Of a stretch of 42,773 nt of DNA, positions 17,264 through 25,701 are shown one piece after another (position 1 is the first letter of the stretch; each line of letters opens with the position of its first letter). A model generated the notes under the pieces. It saw only the letters and a program-made list of their open reading frames with translations. It was not told where the DNA came from and did no database searches. The stretch comes from Alkalibacterium sp. 20 (GTDB lineage Bacteria > Bacillota > Bacilli > Lactobacillales > Carnobacteriaceae_A). The DNA lies in NCBI RefSeq assembly GCF_001885615.1, contig NZ_LSRN01000024.1, forward strand, positions 1 through 42,773, read 5' to 3'. The position numbers and the translations under genes are program-made.

Positions 17264-18613
17264 ATGGACCAGGAGTACCTAACAGTCACGCAGCTGACAC
17301 GTTACGTGAAACGCAAGTTTGATTATGATCCTTATTTAGAACACGTATTTGTTAAAGGAGAAATCTCGAACTTTAATCCAAAAAGACGAAACAGCCATCA
17401 GTATTTCAGCATCAAAGATCAAGGAGCTAAACTGTCAGCTGTTTTATTTTATAGTGAGCAGAAAAAGCTGACCGTCGATCTGGAAGAAGGCATGAGTGTC
17501 TTAGCTGTCGGCCGCTTGTCAGTATATGAAAAAACAGGATCGTATCAACTTTATATCGATCACATCGAACCCGAAGGATTGGGGCAGCTCTATGCGGCAT
17601 ATGAACAGACCAAAAAGAAATTAGCTGAAGAAGGCTGGTTTGATAGTGACCGCAAAAAAGAACTCAAGCGATTCCCGAAAAAAATCGGGATCATCACGAG
17701 TCAAAGTGGCGCTGTTATCCGTGATATTCAAACGACCATAGAACGTCGCTTTCCGATCGTAGAATTGTATCTTTTCCCTACCGTTGTTCAAGGAGACAAA
17801 GCAGCAGATTCGATCGTTAAAAGCATTCAAAAAGCCGACCAGGATTATGACCTTGATACCTTGATCGTCGGACGTGGAGGCGGCTCGTTTGAAGACCTCT
17901 TTCCATTCAACGAAGAAAAAGTGGCACTGGCTATCGCTCTAGCACAAACGCCGGTCATTTCATCCGTTGGTCATGAAACAGATACAACCTTAGCTGATTT
18001 AGCTGCTGATGTCAGAGCAGCGACTCCGACCGCGGCGGCAGAACTAGCTGTGCCTGTTTTGACGGATGAGGTAGGAAGAATCGATTTAAACCGCCAACGC
18101 GTGATGCAGGCTATGACCACAACGATCAGGCGGGAAAAAGAAAGAGTCAGCCGTTTGGAACGGTCCTATATTTTCAGACAGCCAAGACGGTTATATGACG
18201 GCTATAGTCAGAACCTTGATCAATTAAAAGATCAGCTGATGCGCCGGATGGATGATCAGCTTAAAGAAGATAAATACCGTGTACATTTGTTGAACCAGCA
18301 ATTGAAATCATTTAATCCAAGCGCTCAATTCAAGCAGGCGTCGTTAAACGTGGATCAACTGACGAAGCAATTGATGACAGCGACAAAACAGCACGTGAAA
18401 AATGAGCAGAACGACGTGAATGCATTGATTCAATCACTCGATCATTTATCGCCCTTGAAAATCTTGAGTCGTGGTTATTCGATCACGCAAAGTGAAAAGG
18501 GCATTGTGAAATCAGTTGACCAAGTTAAAGAGAATGACCGTATCGATATAACGGTGGCGGATGGTTTCATCCAAGCCACTGTAGAAGCGACGATCAAAAA
18601 AGAAATCGAATAA
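17264..18613 (+). CDS. xseA: Exodeoxyribonuclease VII large subunit
   Basis: The 449-residue protein is the catalytic subunit of ExoVII, which cuts single-stranded DNA from both ends into oligonucleotides. It has an N-terminal OB fold (about 1-105), the core with IGIITSQSGAVIRDI and GRGGGSFEDL (near 203), the VGHETDTTLADLAADVRAATPTAAAE segment in two parts, and a long coiled coil (about 270-390) where XseB docks. AGGAAGGAAAG precedes ATG 17264. xseB follows after 13 bp. Confidence 0.97.
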   Translation: MDQEYLTVTQLTRYVKRKFDYDPYLEHVFVKGEISNFNPKRRNSHQYFSIKDQGAKLSAVLFYSEQKKLTVDLEEGMSVLAVGRLSVYEKTGSYQLYIDHIEPEGLGQLYAAYEQTKKKLAEEGWFDSDRKKELKRFPKKIGIITSQSGAVIRDIQTTIERRFPIVELYLFPTVVQGDKAADSIVKSIQKADQDYDLDTLIVGRGGGSFEDLFPFNEEKVALAIALAQTPVISSVGHETDTTLADLAADVRAATPTAAAELAVPVLTDEVGRIDLNRQRVMQAMTTTIRREKERVSRLERSYIFRQPRRLYDGYSQNLDQLKDQLMRRMDDQLKEDKYRVHLLNQQLKSFNPSAQFKQASLNVDQLTKQLMTATKQHVKNEQNDVNALIQSLDHLSPLKILSRGYSITQSEKGIVKSVDQVKENDRIDITVADGFIQATVEATIKKEIE

Positions 18614-18626
18614 AAAGGAGACTATT

Positions 18627-18842
18627 ATGGATAAAGAATTAAGCTTTGACGATGCAATGAAAGAGCTGGAAACCATTGTTCAAAAACTGGAACAAGGGGA
18701 CGTTCCGCTTGAAGCCGCGCTGGATCAATTTCAGGAAGGCATTAAATTGAGTCGCTATTGTAAGAGCATCGTAGAAGATGCAGAAAAAACGGTGATTAAA
18801 ATGATCAAGGAAAATGGCAGCGAAGAGATTTTAGAAGATTAA
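18627..18842 (+). CDS. xseB: Exodeoxyribonuclease VII small subunit
   Basis: The 71-residue helical hairpin protein matches XseB: FDDAMKELETIVQKLEQGD and LEAALDQFQEGIKLSRYC are the family signatures. Several copies bind the coiled coil of XseA. AAAGGAG lies well placed before ATG 18627. It is the second gene of the xseAB-ispA-tlyA group. Confidence 0.97.
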   Translation: MDKELSFDDAMKELETIVQKLEQGDVPLEAALDQFQEGIKLSRYCKSIVEDAEKTVIKMIKENGSEEILED

Positions 18843-18891
18843 ATAATCAAGTTAAATCAGGCTTTGCTGAATGACGATAAAGGAGTCCACT

Positions 18892-19773
18892 ATGCATTTT
18901 CAGACGTTTACAAAAGAATACAAAGAACCATTTGAAACGTATTTAGTCGAGTTGATCACAGACGAAAGTCAGACAGTCATTGAAGAAGCGATGCGCTATT
19001 CTCTGGAAGCAGGTGGGAAAAGATTACGTCCATTGCTTCTTATTGCTTTAGTTAAGGCATTCAAAAAAGATGAAACACAAGCGTATCCTTTCGCTGCTGC
19101 TCTGGAAATGATTCACACTTATTCCCTCATTCACGATGATCTACCGGCAATGGATGATGATGATTTAAGAAGAGGGAAGCCGACAAACCACATCAGATAT
19201 TCTGAAGCAACGGCTATTTTAGCTGGTGATGCACTGCTGACCAAAGCCTTTGAAGTCATGACAGATGGGACTTGTTCAAATGAAATCAAACTCTCCCTGA
19301 TCAAAGAACTGGCTCGATCATCCGGGTATGAAGGGATGGTCGGGGGACAGCAAGCCGATATGGACGGAGAACACAAACAGTTAAATCTCAAAGAATTAGA
19401 GTCTATTCACTCCCGCAAAACAGGGATGCTGATTCGCTTTGCCTTTAAAGCCGCAGGTCTGCTTGCAAAAGTCGATGCGGAAACTTTAAATGACTTGAAT
19501 ACCATTTCCATGAAGATAGGCATCGCTTATCAAATAAGGGATGATATTTTAGATGTCAGTGGCTCTGAGGAAGAATTGGGCAAACGTGTCGGAGCGGATG
19601 CAAAACAGGGTAAGAGTACGTATCCGTCATTACTCGGCATGGAACGAGCACATACACTTTTTGACGAACAATTAAATGAAGCTTTGCTATTAAACAGAAC
19701 CATTCTTGAACGCGAAAAAAACTATGATGAAGAGTTGCTGGACTCATTTATCGAATCGTTAAAATTGAATTGA
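18892..19773 (+). CDS. ispA: Geranylgeranyl/farnesyl diphosphate synthase (IspA type)
   Basis: The 293-residue polyprenyl synthase makes farnesyl diphosphate, the precursor for undecaprenyl phosphate and other isoprenoids. The first Asp-rich motif (HDDLPAMDDDDLRRG, from Asp82) has the two-residue insertion of bacterial FPP synthases; the second is RDDILD (Asp217). ATG 18892 was chosen because AAAGGAG lies 6 nt upstream; an ATG at 18871 is in frame but lacks this. In Bacillus dxs follows; here tlyA follows directly, which fits the mevalonate pathway of Lactobacillales. Confidence 0.95.
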   Translation: MHFQTFTKEYKEPFETYLVELITDESQTVIEEAMRYSLEAGGKRLRPLLLIALVKAFKKDETQAYPFAAALEMIHTYSLIHDDLPAMDDDDLRRGKPTNHIRYSEATAILAGDALLTKAFEVMTDGTCSNEIKLSLIKELARSSGYEGMVGGQQADMDGEHKQLNLKELESIHSRKTGMLIRFAFKAAGLLAKVDAETLNDLNTISMKIGIAYQIRDDILDVSGSEEELGKRVGADAKQGKSTYPSLLGMERAHTLFDEQLNEALLLNRTILEREKNYDEELLDSFIESLKLN

Positions 19774-19795
19774 TGGTTCCTACAGAGGTGAAAAA

Positions 19796-20602
19796 GTGAA
19801 AAAAGAACGAGCAGATGATTTACTTATAGAACAAGGATGGTCAATAGACCGCGAAAAAGCTAAAAGATTGATCATGTCAGGCAAAGCTTACACGAGTAAG
19901 GAAGAAAAAATCTTTACAGCCGGTGAAAAGTTACCATATGATACCACTGTGTATATCAAAGGAGCGGATCAGCTTTATGTCAGTCGCGGCGGAATAAAAT
20001 TGGAAAAAGCCCTGGATATGTTTGACATTGAATTAAACGATCGGATCGTTTTAGATATCGGCTCCTCAACGGGAGGTTTCACTGATGTGTGCTTGCAGCA
20101 GGGAGCAAAGCTTGTGTATGCCCTTGATGTCGGGACCAATCAGTTAGCATGGAAATTGCGGATCGATGAGCGTGTGGAAGTCATGGAACAGACTAATTTC
20201 AGACACGTCACAGCTGAAAATTTCAAAAAAGGCATACCTAGTTTTGCAACGATCGATGTTTCATTCATATCTTTAAAAAAAATCTTTCCAACTTTGAAAA
20301 CAGTTTTAGCTACAGGTGGAGAAGTGGTCGCGCTGATCAAGCCGCAATTTGAAGCAATCAAAGAAGATGTTGGGGAAAGAGGGATCATTACAGATCCCAC
20401 CGTTCACCAGTACGTGCTGAATGACATCGTTAATTTTTTATATGATGAAGGATTTGAAGTGAAAGAGGTCATTCCTTCACCCATTAAAGGTGGAAAAGGA
20501 AACAAGGAGTTTTTGGCTCATATCAAGTTTAATCGAAGTATAAGTGAGCGCAAAACAGAGCATTTGAAAAAAGTGATAAAGGAGACTCTTTTTAAAAATT
20601 AG
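19796..20602 (+). CDS. tlyA: TlyA family rRNA 2'-O-methyltransferase (YqxC)
   Basis: The 268-residue protein has an N-terminal S4 RNA-binding domain (about 1-62) and a FtsJ/RrmJ-like methyltransferase domain with LDIGSSTGGFTDVCLQQGA for SAM binding. TlyA methylates 16S and 23S rRNA in mycobacteria and affects capreomycin sensitivity; the Bacillus orthologue YqxC is less studied. Old annotations call it hemolysin. GTG 19796 follows AGAGGTG. It ends the xseA-xseB-ispA-tlyA run; argR has its own promoter. Confidence 0.92.
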   Translation: MKKERADDLLIEQGWSIDREKAKRLIMSGKAYTSKEEKIFTAGEKLPYDTTVYIKGADQLYVSRGGIKLEKALDMFDIELNDRIVLDIGSSTGGFTDVCLQQGAKLVYALDVGTNQLAWKLRIDERVEVMEQTNFRHVTAENFKKGIPSFATIDVSFISLKKIFPTLKTVLATGGEVVALIKPQFEAIKEDVGERGIITDPTVHQYVLNDIVNFLYDEGFEVKEVIPSPIKGGKGNKEFLAHIKFNRSISERKTEHLKKVIKETLFKN

Positions 20603-20693
20603 TCACGTGTATATCCTAAAACAAGATGTTAATATTTTTACGTTCTATGCATAAAATGTCTTGCAAATGTCACTGAAAAGCAAGACGTGGTAA

Positions 20694-20722
20694 TTGGCAC
20701 TTAGGCTTAAAAGCAGTATAAT
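20694..20722 (+). promoter_or_regulatory. Promoter of argR-recN
   Basis: TTGGCA and TATAAT lie 17 bp apart, about 78 bp before the TTG start of argR. Confidence 0.75.
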
Positions 20723-20736
20723 GAGAGTGTATAAAC

Positions 20737-20750
20737 TGTATAAATATACT
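20737..20750 (+). promoter_or_regulatory. Candidate ARG box (ArgR autoregulation)
   Basis: TGTATAAATATACT resembles the ARG box core TGAAT-W4-ATTCA with three differences and lies just downstream of the expected transcription start. Autoregulation by ArgR is common; here it is only suggested. Confidence 0.3.
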
Positions 20751-20799
20751 GATGTGCTGCGGGGAAGGTGCGAAGGTAAATAGCATAGGAGTGGAAACC

Positions 20800-21249
20800 T
20801 TGAAAAAGAAAGAAAGACATCAATTATTAAGAAAACTTGTGCAGCAGGATATTATTCGTAAACAAGAAGATTTTGTCGATAGATTGAACGAAAGAGGTAT
20901 TGAAGTCACTCAAGCGACGATTTCAAGAGATATTAAAGAACTTCAGTTGGTAAAAGTACCCGCTAAAGATGGCGGGTATCGTTATAATTTACCTCCAGAA
21001 ATGAATTATAATATATCTAAAAAATTGTCGCGTTTGATGAAAGATGCGTTTGTTTCCATTGATATACAGAGAGAATTTGTCTTGATCAAAACGCTCCCCG
21101 GAAATGCTTTTGCATTAGGCTCATTGATTGAAACAGCGAAATACAGTGAAATGTTTGCCTGTGTATCGGGAGATGATACGGTTTTGATCATTTGTCGTGA
21201 TGAAGAAAGTGCTGAGCGTTTCCAAAGAAGAATTATCGCCTTTATTTAA
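20800..21249 (+). CDS. argR: Arginine repressor ArgR/AhrC
   Basis: The 149-residue protein has normal ArgR length. The N-terminal winged helix contains ATISRDIKELQLVKV, the conserved Ser-Arg DNA contact. The C-terminal hexamer domain has GNAFALGSLIE and the arginine-binding GDDTVLIICR. TTG 20800 was chosen with AGGAGTGG upstream; the longer frame from 20752 begins at the argR promoter and does not match the family N-terminus. argR before recN is conserved in Firmicutes. Confidence 0.95.
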   Translation: MKKKERHQLLRKLVQQDIIRKQEDFVDRLNERGIEVTQATISRDIKELQLVKVPAKDGGYRYNLPPEMNYNISKKLSRLMKDAFVSIDIQREFVLIKTLPGNAFALGSLIETAKYSEMFACVSGDDTVLIICRDEESAERFQRRIIAFI

Positions 21250-21280
21250 CTCAAACAATAAAGGCTTAGGAGGTTTGTCT

Positions 21281-23005
21281 TTGTTAGAATCGTTACGAAT
21301 AAAGAATTTTGCGATTATTGAAGACTTGTTTTTAGATTTTAATACTGGAATGACTGTTTTGACAGGAGAAACGGGAGCAGGTAAATCCATCATCATCGAT
21401 GCAGTGGGTTTGCTGGCTGGAGGCAGAGGTTCGTTAGAATTTGTTCGTTTTGGAGCTAAAAAATGTGTGCTCGAAGGAGAATTCAGTTTCAAGCCATCGA
21501 CCGACTTGATCAACTTGCTCGGTCAGCACGAAATAGAACACGATGCCCATACATTACTCATTCAGCGGGAAATCTTTACGAGTGGGCGCACTGTTTGTCG
21601 AATAAACGGGAGCATCGTCACTATTGCAGTATTAAAAGAAATCGGAAGCCAATTGATCGATATACATGGACAGAATGAACATCAGGAACTGATGGTGACT
21701 GAAAATCACAGCCATTTACTCGATTCTTTTGGGCCGAAAGAATTATCATCCACAAAAAAAGAGTATCGGAAGATTTTTCATGAATATAAGCATTTAACGA
21801 AAGAACGTGAACAATGGCTATTCAACGAACAGGAACTTGCTCAACGACTGGATATATTAAGATACCAGGTCAAAGAGATAGAAGCCGCACACCTTCAGCC
21901 AAATGAGGAAGAAGGGTTACTTGAAGAAGAGAAAAAGCTGGTGAATCATCAAGCCATCGTAGAAGCTTTGTCTTCAAGCTATGCTACCTTACAAGGAGAA
22001 GAGTACAGCGGGCTGGATAGCGTTGGAAAAGCGATGGAAAAAATGTCAGCTGTTGAAAATATCGATGAGTCATTTAAACACATTTCTGAAAGCTTATCGA
22101 CGGCGTTCTTTCAGTTGCAGGAAGCGGCGAGTGACATCTATGCCGAACTAGACGGTTTAGAGTACGATGAAGAGCGATTGAATGAAATCGAAGAACGCTT
22201 AAATTTTATTCAGCAACTTAAGCGGAAGTACGGCAATTCTGTCGAAGCTATTTTGGAGCACTTTGAAAAATCTGATAATGAGTTGAAACAACTTGAGAAC
22301 AGAGAAGAACAAGTGGATGGATTGAGCAAAAAAATAACGGCAACTCAAGCACAAGCACAAAAGCAAGCGAGAGAGTTGTCTAAGTTAAGAAAACAAACAG
22401 CATTAGAGCTGGAAGAACGTATTCAGGAACAGCTGAAAGAACTTTACATGGAAAAAGTCAAATTTTCTGTGACGTTTAAAGGTTCAGAAGAAGCAGAGCC
22501 TAACCTAGCGTTAACAGAACAAGGCCTTGATAAAGTCGAGTTCTTTGTTTCTACGAACCCGGGGGAACCGTTAAAAGCATTAAATAAAGTTGCATCAGGT
22601 GGAGAACTTTCACGTATGATGCTCGCAATGAAGACGATATTCTCTCAATCACAAGGGATCACAAGTATCATATTCGATGAAGTCGATACAGGTGTGAGTG
22701 GCCGCGTTGCCCAAGCGATTGCAGATAAAATTCATTCTGTCGCTGAGCACTCCCAAGTATTATGTATCACGCATCTTCCGCAAGTGGCGGCTATGGCGGA
22801 TCAGCATCTCTACATCAAAAAAACAATTGAAGCAGAACGCACACAAACAAGTGTTGAGAAACTTGCTGAAAATGATAGGGTTGAAGAAATCGCCCGTATG
22901 TTATCAGGAGACGAACTGACTCAATTAACGAAAGAAACTGCAGATGAGCTTTTAAAACTTGCTCATGCGAAGAAAAAACGCATAAAAAAAGAGTCTCTTG
23001 CCTAG
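21281..23005 (+). CDS. recN: DNA repair protein RecN
   Basis: The 574-residue SMC-like ATPase acts early at double-strand breaks and tethers DNA. Walker A GETGAGKS is at 29-36. A coiled coil fills the middle, and the C-terminal half has the signature VASGGELSRMMLAMK and Walker B SIIFDEVDTGVSG. The frame is open from 21197, but TTG 21281 has AGGAGGT 6 nt upstream and gives the family start LESLRIKNFAII. It lies 31 bp after argR, so it is in the same transcript. Its stop codon sits in the loop of a terminator hairpin read on the opposite strand. Confidence 0.96.
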   Translation: MLESLRIKNFAIIEDLFLDFNTGMTVLTGETGAGKSIIIDAVGLLAGGRGSLEFVRFGAKKCVLEGEFSFKPSTDLINLLGQHEIEHDAHTLLIQREIFTSGRTVCRINGSIVTIAVLKEIGSQLIDIHGQNEHQELMVTENHSHLLDSFGPKELSSTKKEYRKIFHEYKHLTKEREQWLFNEQELAQRLDILRYQVKEIEAAHLQPNEEEGLLEEEKKLVNHQAIVEALSSSYATLQGEEYSGLDSVGKAMEKMSAVENIDESFKHISESLSTAFFQLQEAASDIYAELDGLEYDEERLNEIEERLNFIQQLKRKYGNSVEAILEHFEKSDNELKQLENREEQVDGLSKKITATQAQAQKQARELSKLRKQTALELEERIQEQLKELYMEKVKFSVTFKGSEEAEPNLALTEQGLDKVEFFVSTNPGEPLKALNKVASGGELSRMMLAMKTIFSQSQGITSIIFDEVDTGVSGRVAQAIADKIHSVAEHSQVLCITHLPQVAAMADQHLYIKKTIEAERTQTSVEKLAENDRVEEIARMLSGDELTQLTKETADELLKLAHAKKKRIKKESLA

Positions 23006-23025
23006 GGACTAGACGAGAGACTCTC
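22983..23025 (-). terminator. Minus-strand terminator overlapping the recN 3' end
   Basis: gagtctct (22991-22998) pairs with agagactc (23016-23023). On the minus strand the hairpin is followed by seven T residues, so it ends the small gene at 23049-23168. On the plus strand the T tract is poor, though it may still help to end recN transcripts. Confidence 0.75.
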
Positions 23026-23048
23026 AGAAATATTTAATCGTTGAGAAA

Positions 23049-23168
23049 TTACATCATGATGCTGAATAAAGAAGCAAATACTGGGATAACCATTGTAAGA
23101 ACAAGAACACCGATCATAACACGTGTCATTGTACTTGAAGTTTTTTTGTCATTTTTATTTTTAGGCAT
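23049..23168 (-). CDS. 39-residue single-helix membrane peptide
   Basis: ATG 23168 opens a frame for MPKNKNDKKTSSTMTRVM followed by a hydrophobic segment IGVLVLTMVIPVFASLF and a short end, stopping at TAA 23049. The basic N-terminus and one helix predict an N-in membrane peptide. A GGGTG site lies 8 nt before the start, and a strong terminator stands right after the stop. It resembles in layout the tiny Firmicute proteins of the DUF4044 or Prli42 type; this is a resemblance of pattern, not a proven match. TTGCAT and TACACT 17 bp apart form a possible promoter upstream on the minus strand. The function is unknown. Confidence 0.7.
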   Translation of the reverse strand: MPKNKNDKKTSSTMTRVMIGVLVLTMVIPVFASLFSIMM

Positions 23169-23345
23169 AGGTTGTGCACCCACTTTCTTAAATCGTTTTC
23201 GCTATAAGTGTACTGAAAGTAGAAGGAAAATGCAAGCGAGAACTTGAGAGTTTCCAAAGTGTTCATATTTTGTTAATATATATAGGTGAACATTATAACC
23301 AATAAAGGAAATGAATAAGTAAGTTAAACAGGAGGAGATTTATTA

Positions 23346-24785
23346 ATGAGTAAACAAGAATTTGGCGTCATAGGTATGGCCGTAATGGGCAAAAACTTAG
23401 CTTTAAATATTGAAAGCAGAGGATATTCTGTTTCTCTATACAACCGTACATCGTCAAAAACGACTGCTGTTATTGAAGAAAATCCAGACAAAAATGTAGT
23501 CGCAACGTATGACTTGGAAGAATTTGTCAATTCACTGGAAAAACCAAGAAAAATTTTGTTGATGGTGCAGGCCGGTAAAGGAACAGATGCGGTCATTCAG
23601 CAGTTGCTCCCCTTCCTTAATAAAGGAGATATTTTAATTGACGGCGGAAACACATTCTATCAAGATACCATCCGTCGCAGTAAAGAACTAGCTGATTCGG
23701 GTATCAACTTTATCGGGACTGGTGTTTCTGGTGGTGAAGAAGGCGCGCTTAAAGGACCTGCTATCATGCCGGGTGGACAAAAAGAAGCATACGACTTAGT
23801 GTCACCTATTTTAGAGAAGATTGCAGCAAAAGCTCCAACTGACGGAGAACCGTGTGTGACTTATATTGGACCAAACGGTGCAGGCCACTATGTCAAAATG
23901 GTTCATAATGGTATCGAATACGGCGACATGCAGTTGATAGCAGAGTCGTATAACTTGTTAAGAGATATGGTTGGTTTATCAAACGAAGAAACAGCAGAAG
24001 TCTTCAATGAATGGAACGAAGGCGAACTTGACAGTTTCCTCATAGAACTTACAGCTGATGCTTTGACTAAAAAAGATCCCGAAACAGGAGAATTCATGGT
24101 CGATGTCATTTTAGACCGCGCCGGGAATAAAGGAACAGGTAAATGGACATCACAAAGTGCCTTGGATTTAGGTGTGCCGTTACCACTTATAACCGAATCT
24201 GTTTTTGCGCGCTATATTTCAGCATTGAAAGACGAACGTGTTGAGGCAAGTAAAGTGTTGCCTAAACCTGCAACCAAAGAATACGCAGGTGACAAGAAAG
24301 AACTGATCGAGAAAATGCGTGAAGCCTTATACTTCAGTAAAATCATGAGTTATGCACAAGGTTTTGCACAAATGCGCACAGCTTCTGATGAATATGACTG
24401 GAAACTTCAGTACGGTGAAATTGCCAAAATATTCCGTGCCGGCTGTATCATTCGCGCACGTTTCCTGCAAAAAATAACGGAAGCCTATGAACGTGAACCG
24501 GAACTTAAAAACTTAGTACTGGATGAATACTTCTTGGATATTGCCGGTAGATACCAGCAGTCCGTAAGAGACTTGGTTGGTTTGGCCGTTCAAGCAGGCG
24601 TACCTGTACCGGCTTTTTCATCTGCCATCGCTTATTATGACTCTTATCGTTCTGAACGTTTACCAGCGAACATTATCCAAGCTCAACGTGATTACTTCGG
24701 TGCACACACCTACGAACGTGTAGATAAAGAAGGCACATTCCACTTTGACTGGTATGGTAACGAAGGCGAAGAAAACTGGGATTGA
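23346..24785 (+). CDS. gnd: 6-phosphogluconate dehydrogenase, decarboxylating
   Basis: The 479-residue enzyme oxidises 6-phosphogluconate to ribulose 5-phosphate and CO2 in the pentose phosphate pathway. The nucleotide-binding loop [13 protein letters not shown] and the NRT segment at 33-35 suit NADP. Catalytic Lys184 and Glu191 lie in [15 protein letters not shown], and the signature [14 protein letters not shown] is present. GGAGGAG precedes ATG 23346. It is a single gene closed by a strong terminator. Confidence 0.97.
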   Translation: MSKQEFGVIGMAVMGKNLALNIESRGYSVSLYNRTSSKTTAVIEENPDKNVVATYDLEEFVNSLEKPRKILLMVQAGKGTDAVIQQLLPFLNKGDILIDGGNTFYQDTIRRSKELADSGINFIGTGVSGGEEGALKGPAIMPGGQKEAYDLVSPILEKIAAKAPTDGEPCVTYIGPNGAGHYVKMVHNGIEYGDMQLIAESYNLLRDMVGLSNEETAEVFNEWNEGELDSFLIELTADALTKKDPETGEFMVDVILDRAGNKGTGKWTSQSALDLGVPLPLITESVFARYISALKDERVEASKVLPKPATKEYAGDKKELIEKMREALYFSKIMSYAQGFAQMRTASDEYDWKLQYGEIAKIFRAGCIIRARFLQKITEAYEREPELKNLVLDEYFLDIAGRYQQSVRDLVGLAVQAGVPVPAFSSAIAYYDSYRSERLPANIIQAQRDYFGAHTYERVDKEGTFHFDWYGNEGEENWD

Positions 24786-24813
24786 TCAAGCAAGATAATA
24801 CTGAATAAGTAAG

Positions 24814-24850
24814 ATTAGTAGGTTTTCATTTCGAAAACCTACTAATTTCT
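24814..24850 (+). terminator. Terminator of gnd
   Basis: A 13-bp perfect stem (attagtaggtttt with aaaacctactaat) has a 7-nt loop and is followed by TTTCTT. Confidence 0.85.
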
Positions 24851-24856
24851 TGTCAC

Positions 24857-24876
24857 AACTCGTTATAACTTGTTAT
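24857..24876 (+). promoter_or_regulatory. Tandem 10-bp direct repeats, possible response regulator site
   Basis: AACTCGTTAT is followed at once by AACTTGTTAT, identical in 9 of 10 positions. A 10-bp direct repeat is the usual layout of OmpR-family operators. It overlaps the candidate -35 of the two-component operon, so autoregulation is plausible. Confidence 0.4.
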
Positions 24877-24899
24877 AAAATCTTAAATTAGAGTATTCT
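24870..24899 (+). promoter_or_regulatory. Candidate promoter of the two-component operon
   Basis: TTGTTA and TATTCT are 18 bp apart, about 110 bp before the response regulator gene. Confidence 0.4.
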
Positions 24900-25008
24900 A
24901 ACATTTCTAATTAAACCAAGATGTGGTAAACTTATAGAGCGTAATAGCAGGCATCATAACATTAATTTATAATAATAAACGCACAAAAAAGAAGTAGGAG
25001 TGGGAACC

Positions 25009-25701
25009 GTGGCAAAGATTTTAATTATAGAAGATGAAAAGAATTTAGCTCGCTTTGTCGAGTTGGAATTAACACATGAAGGATTTGAGACAGAGGTCCG
25101 TTTTGACGGTCGCTCAGGTCTTGAAGCGGCAATAGATGAAACTAAAGAGTGGGATATTGTATTACTTGATTTAATGTTACCCGAATTAAACGGGATCGAC
25201 GTGGCGCGTCGTATTCGCCTAGTAAGTAATGTGCCTATTATCATGATGACGGCAAGAGATTCTGTCATTGACCGCGTTTCAGGTTTTGATCATGGAGCAG
25301 ACGATTACGTAGTTAAACCTTTTGCAATCGAGGAATTATTAGCACGTATGCGTGCATTGCTTCGTCGTATTGAAATCGAAACTGAAGAAAATGTAAGTCG
25401 TCAAACGACCATCACATACAGAGACATTACGGTTGAAAAAGAAAACCGTGTCGTCAAACGTGCAGACGAAGTGATTGAATTGACAAAGAGAGAATACGAA
25501 TTACTCGTTGAATTGATGGAAAATTTGAACATTGTCTTGTCACGTGAAGTATTATTGAACAAAGTCTGGGGATACGAAACGGAAGTGGAAACTAACGTGG
25601 TTGACGTGTATATCAGATACCTGCGTAACAAGATCGATGTTTCCGGAAAAGAAAGCTACATCCAAACAGTTAGAGGAACAGGATACGTGATGCGTACGTG
25701 A
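25009..25701 (+). CDS. OmpR-family response regulator (ArlR/CsrR-like)
   Basis: The 230-residue regulator has a receiver domain with Glu8-Asp9 and phospho-acceptor Asp54 in LLDLMLPELNG, and a C-terminal winged helix ending in YIQTVRGTGYVMRT. GTG 25009 was chosen with AGGAG 8 nt upstream; the in-frame GTG at 25000 lies inside that site. It overlaps the kinase gene by 4 bp. By length, order and partner it is closest to ArlR of staphylococci and CsrR/CovR of streptococci, which control virulence and surface genes. The targets here are unknown. Confidence 0.92.
   Translation: MAKILIIEDEKNLARFVELELTHEGFETEVRFDGRSGLEAAIDETKEWDIVLLDLMLPELNGIDVARRIRLVSNVPIIMMTARDSVIDRVSGFDHGADDYVVKPFAIEELLARMRALLRRIEIETEENVSRQTTITYRDITVEKENRVVKRADEVIELTKREYELLVELMENLNIVLSREVLLNKVWGYETEVETNVVDVYIRYLRNKIDVSGKESYIQTVRGTGYVMRT

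Noticed and set aside
23041-23247. 68-codon plus-strand frame after recN
   Set aside because: It is antisense to the 39-residue peptide gene, which has the ribosome site, membrane helix and terminator.
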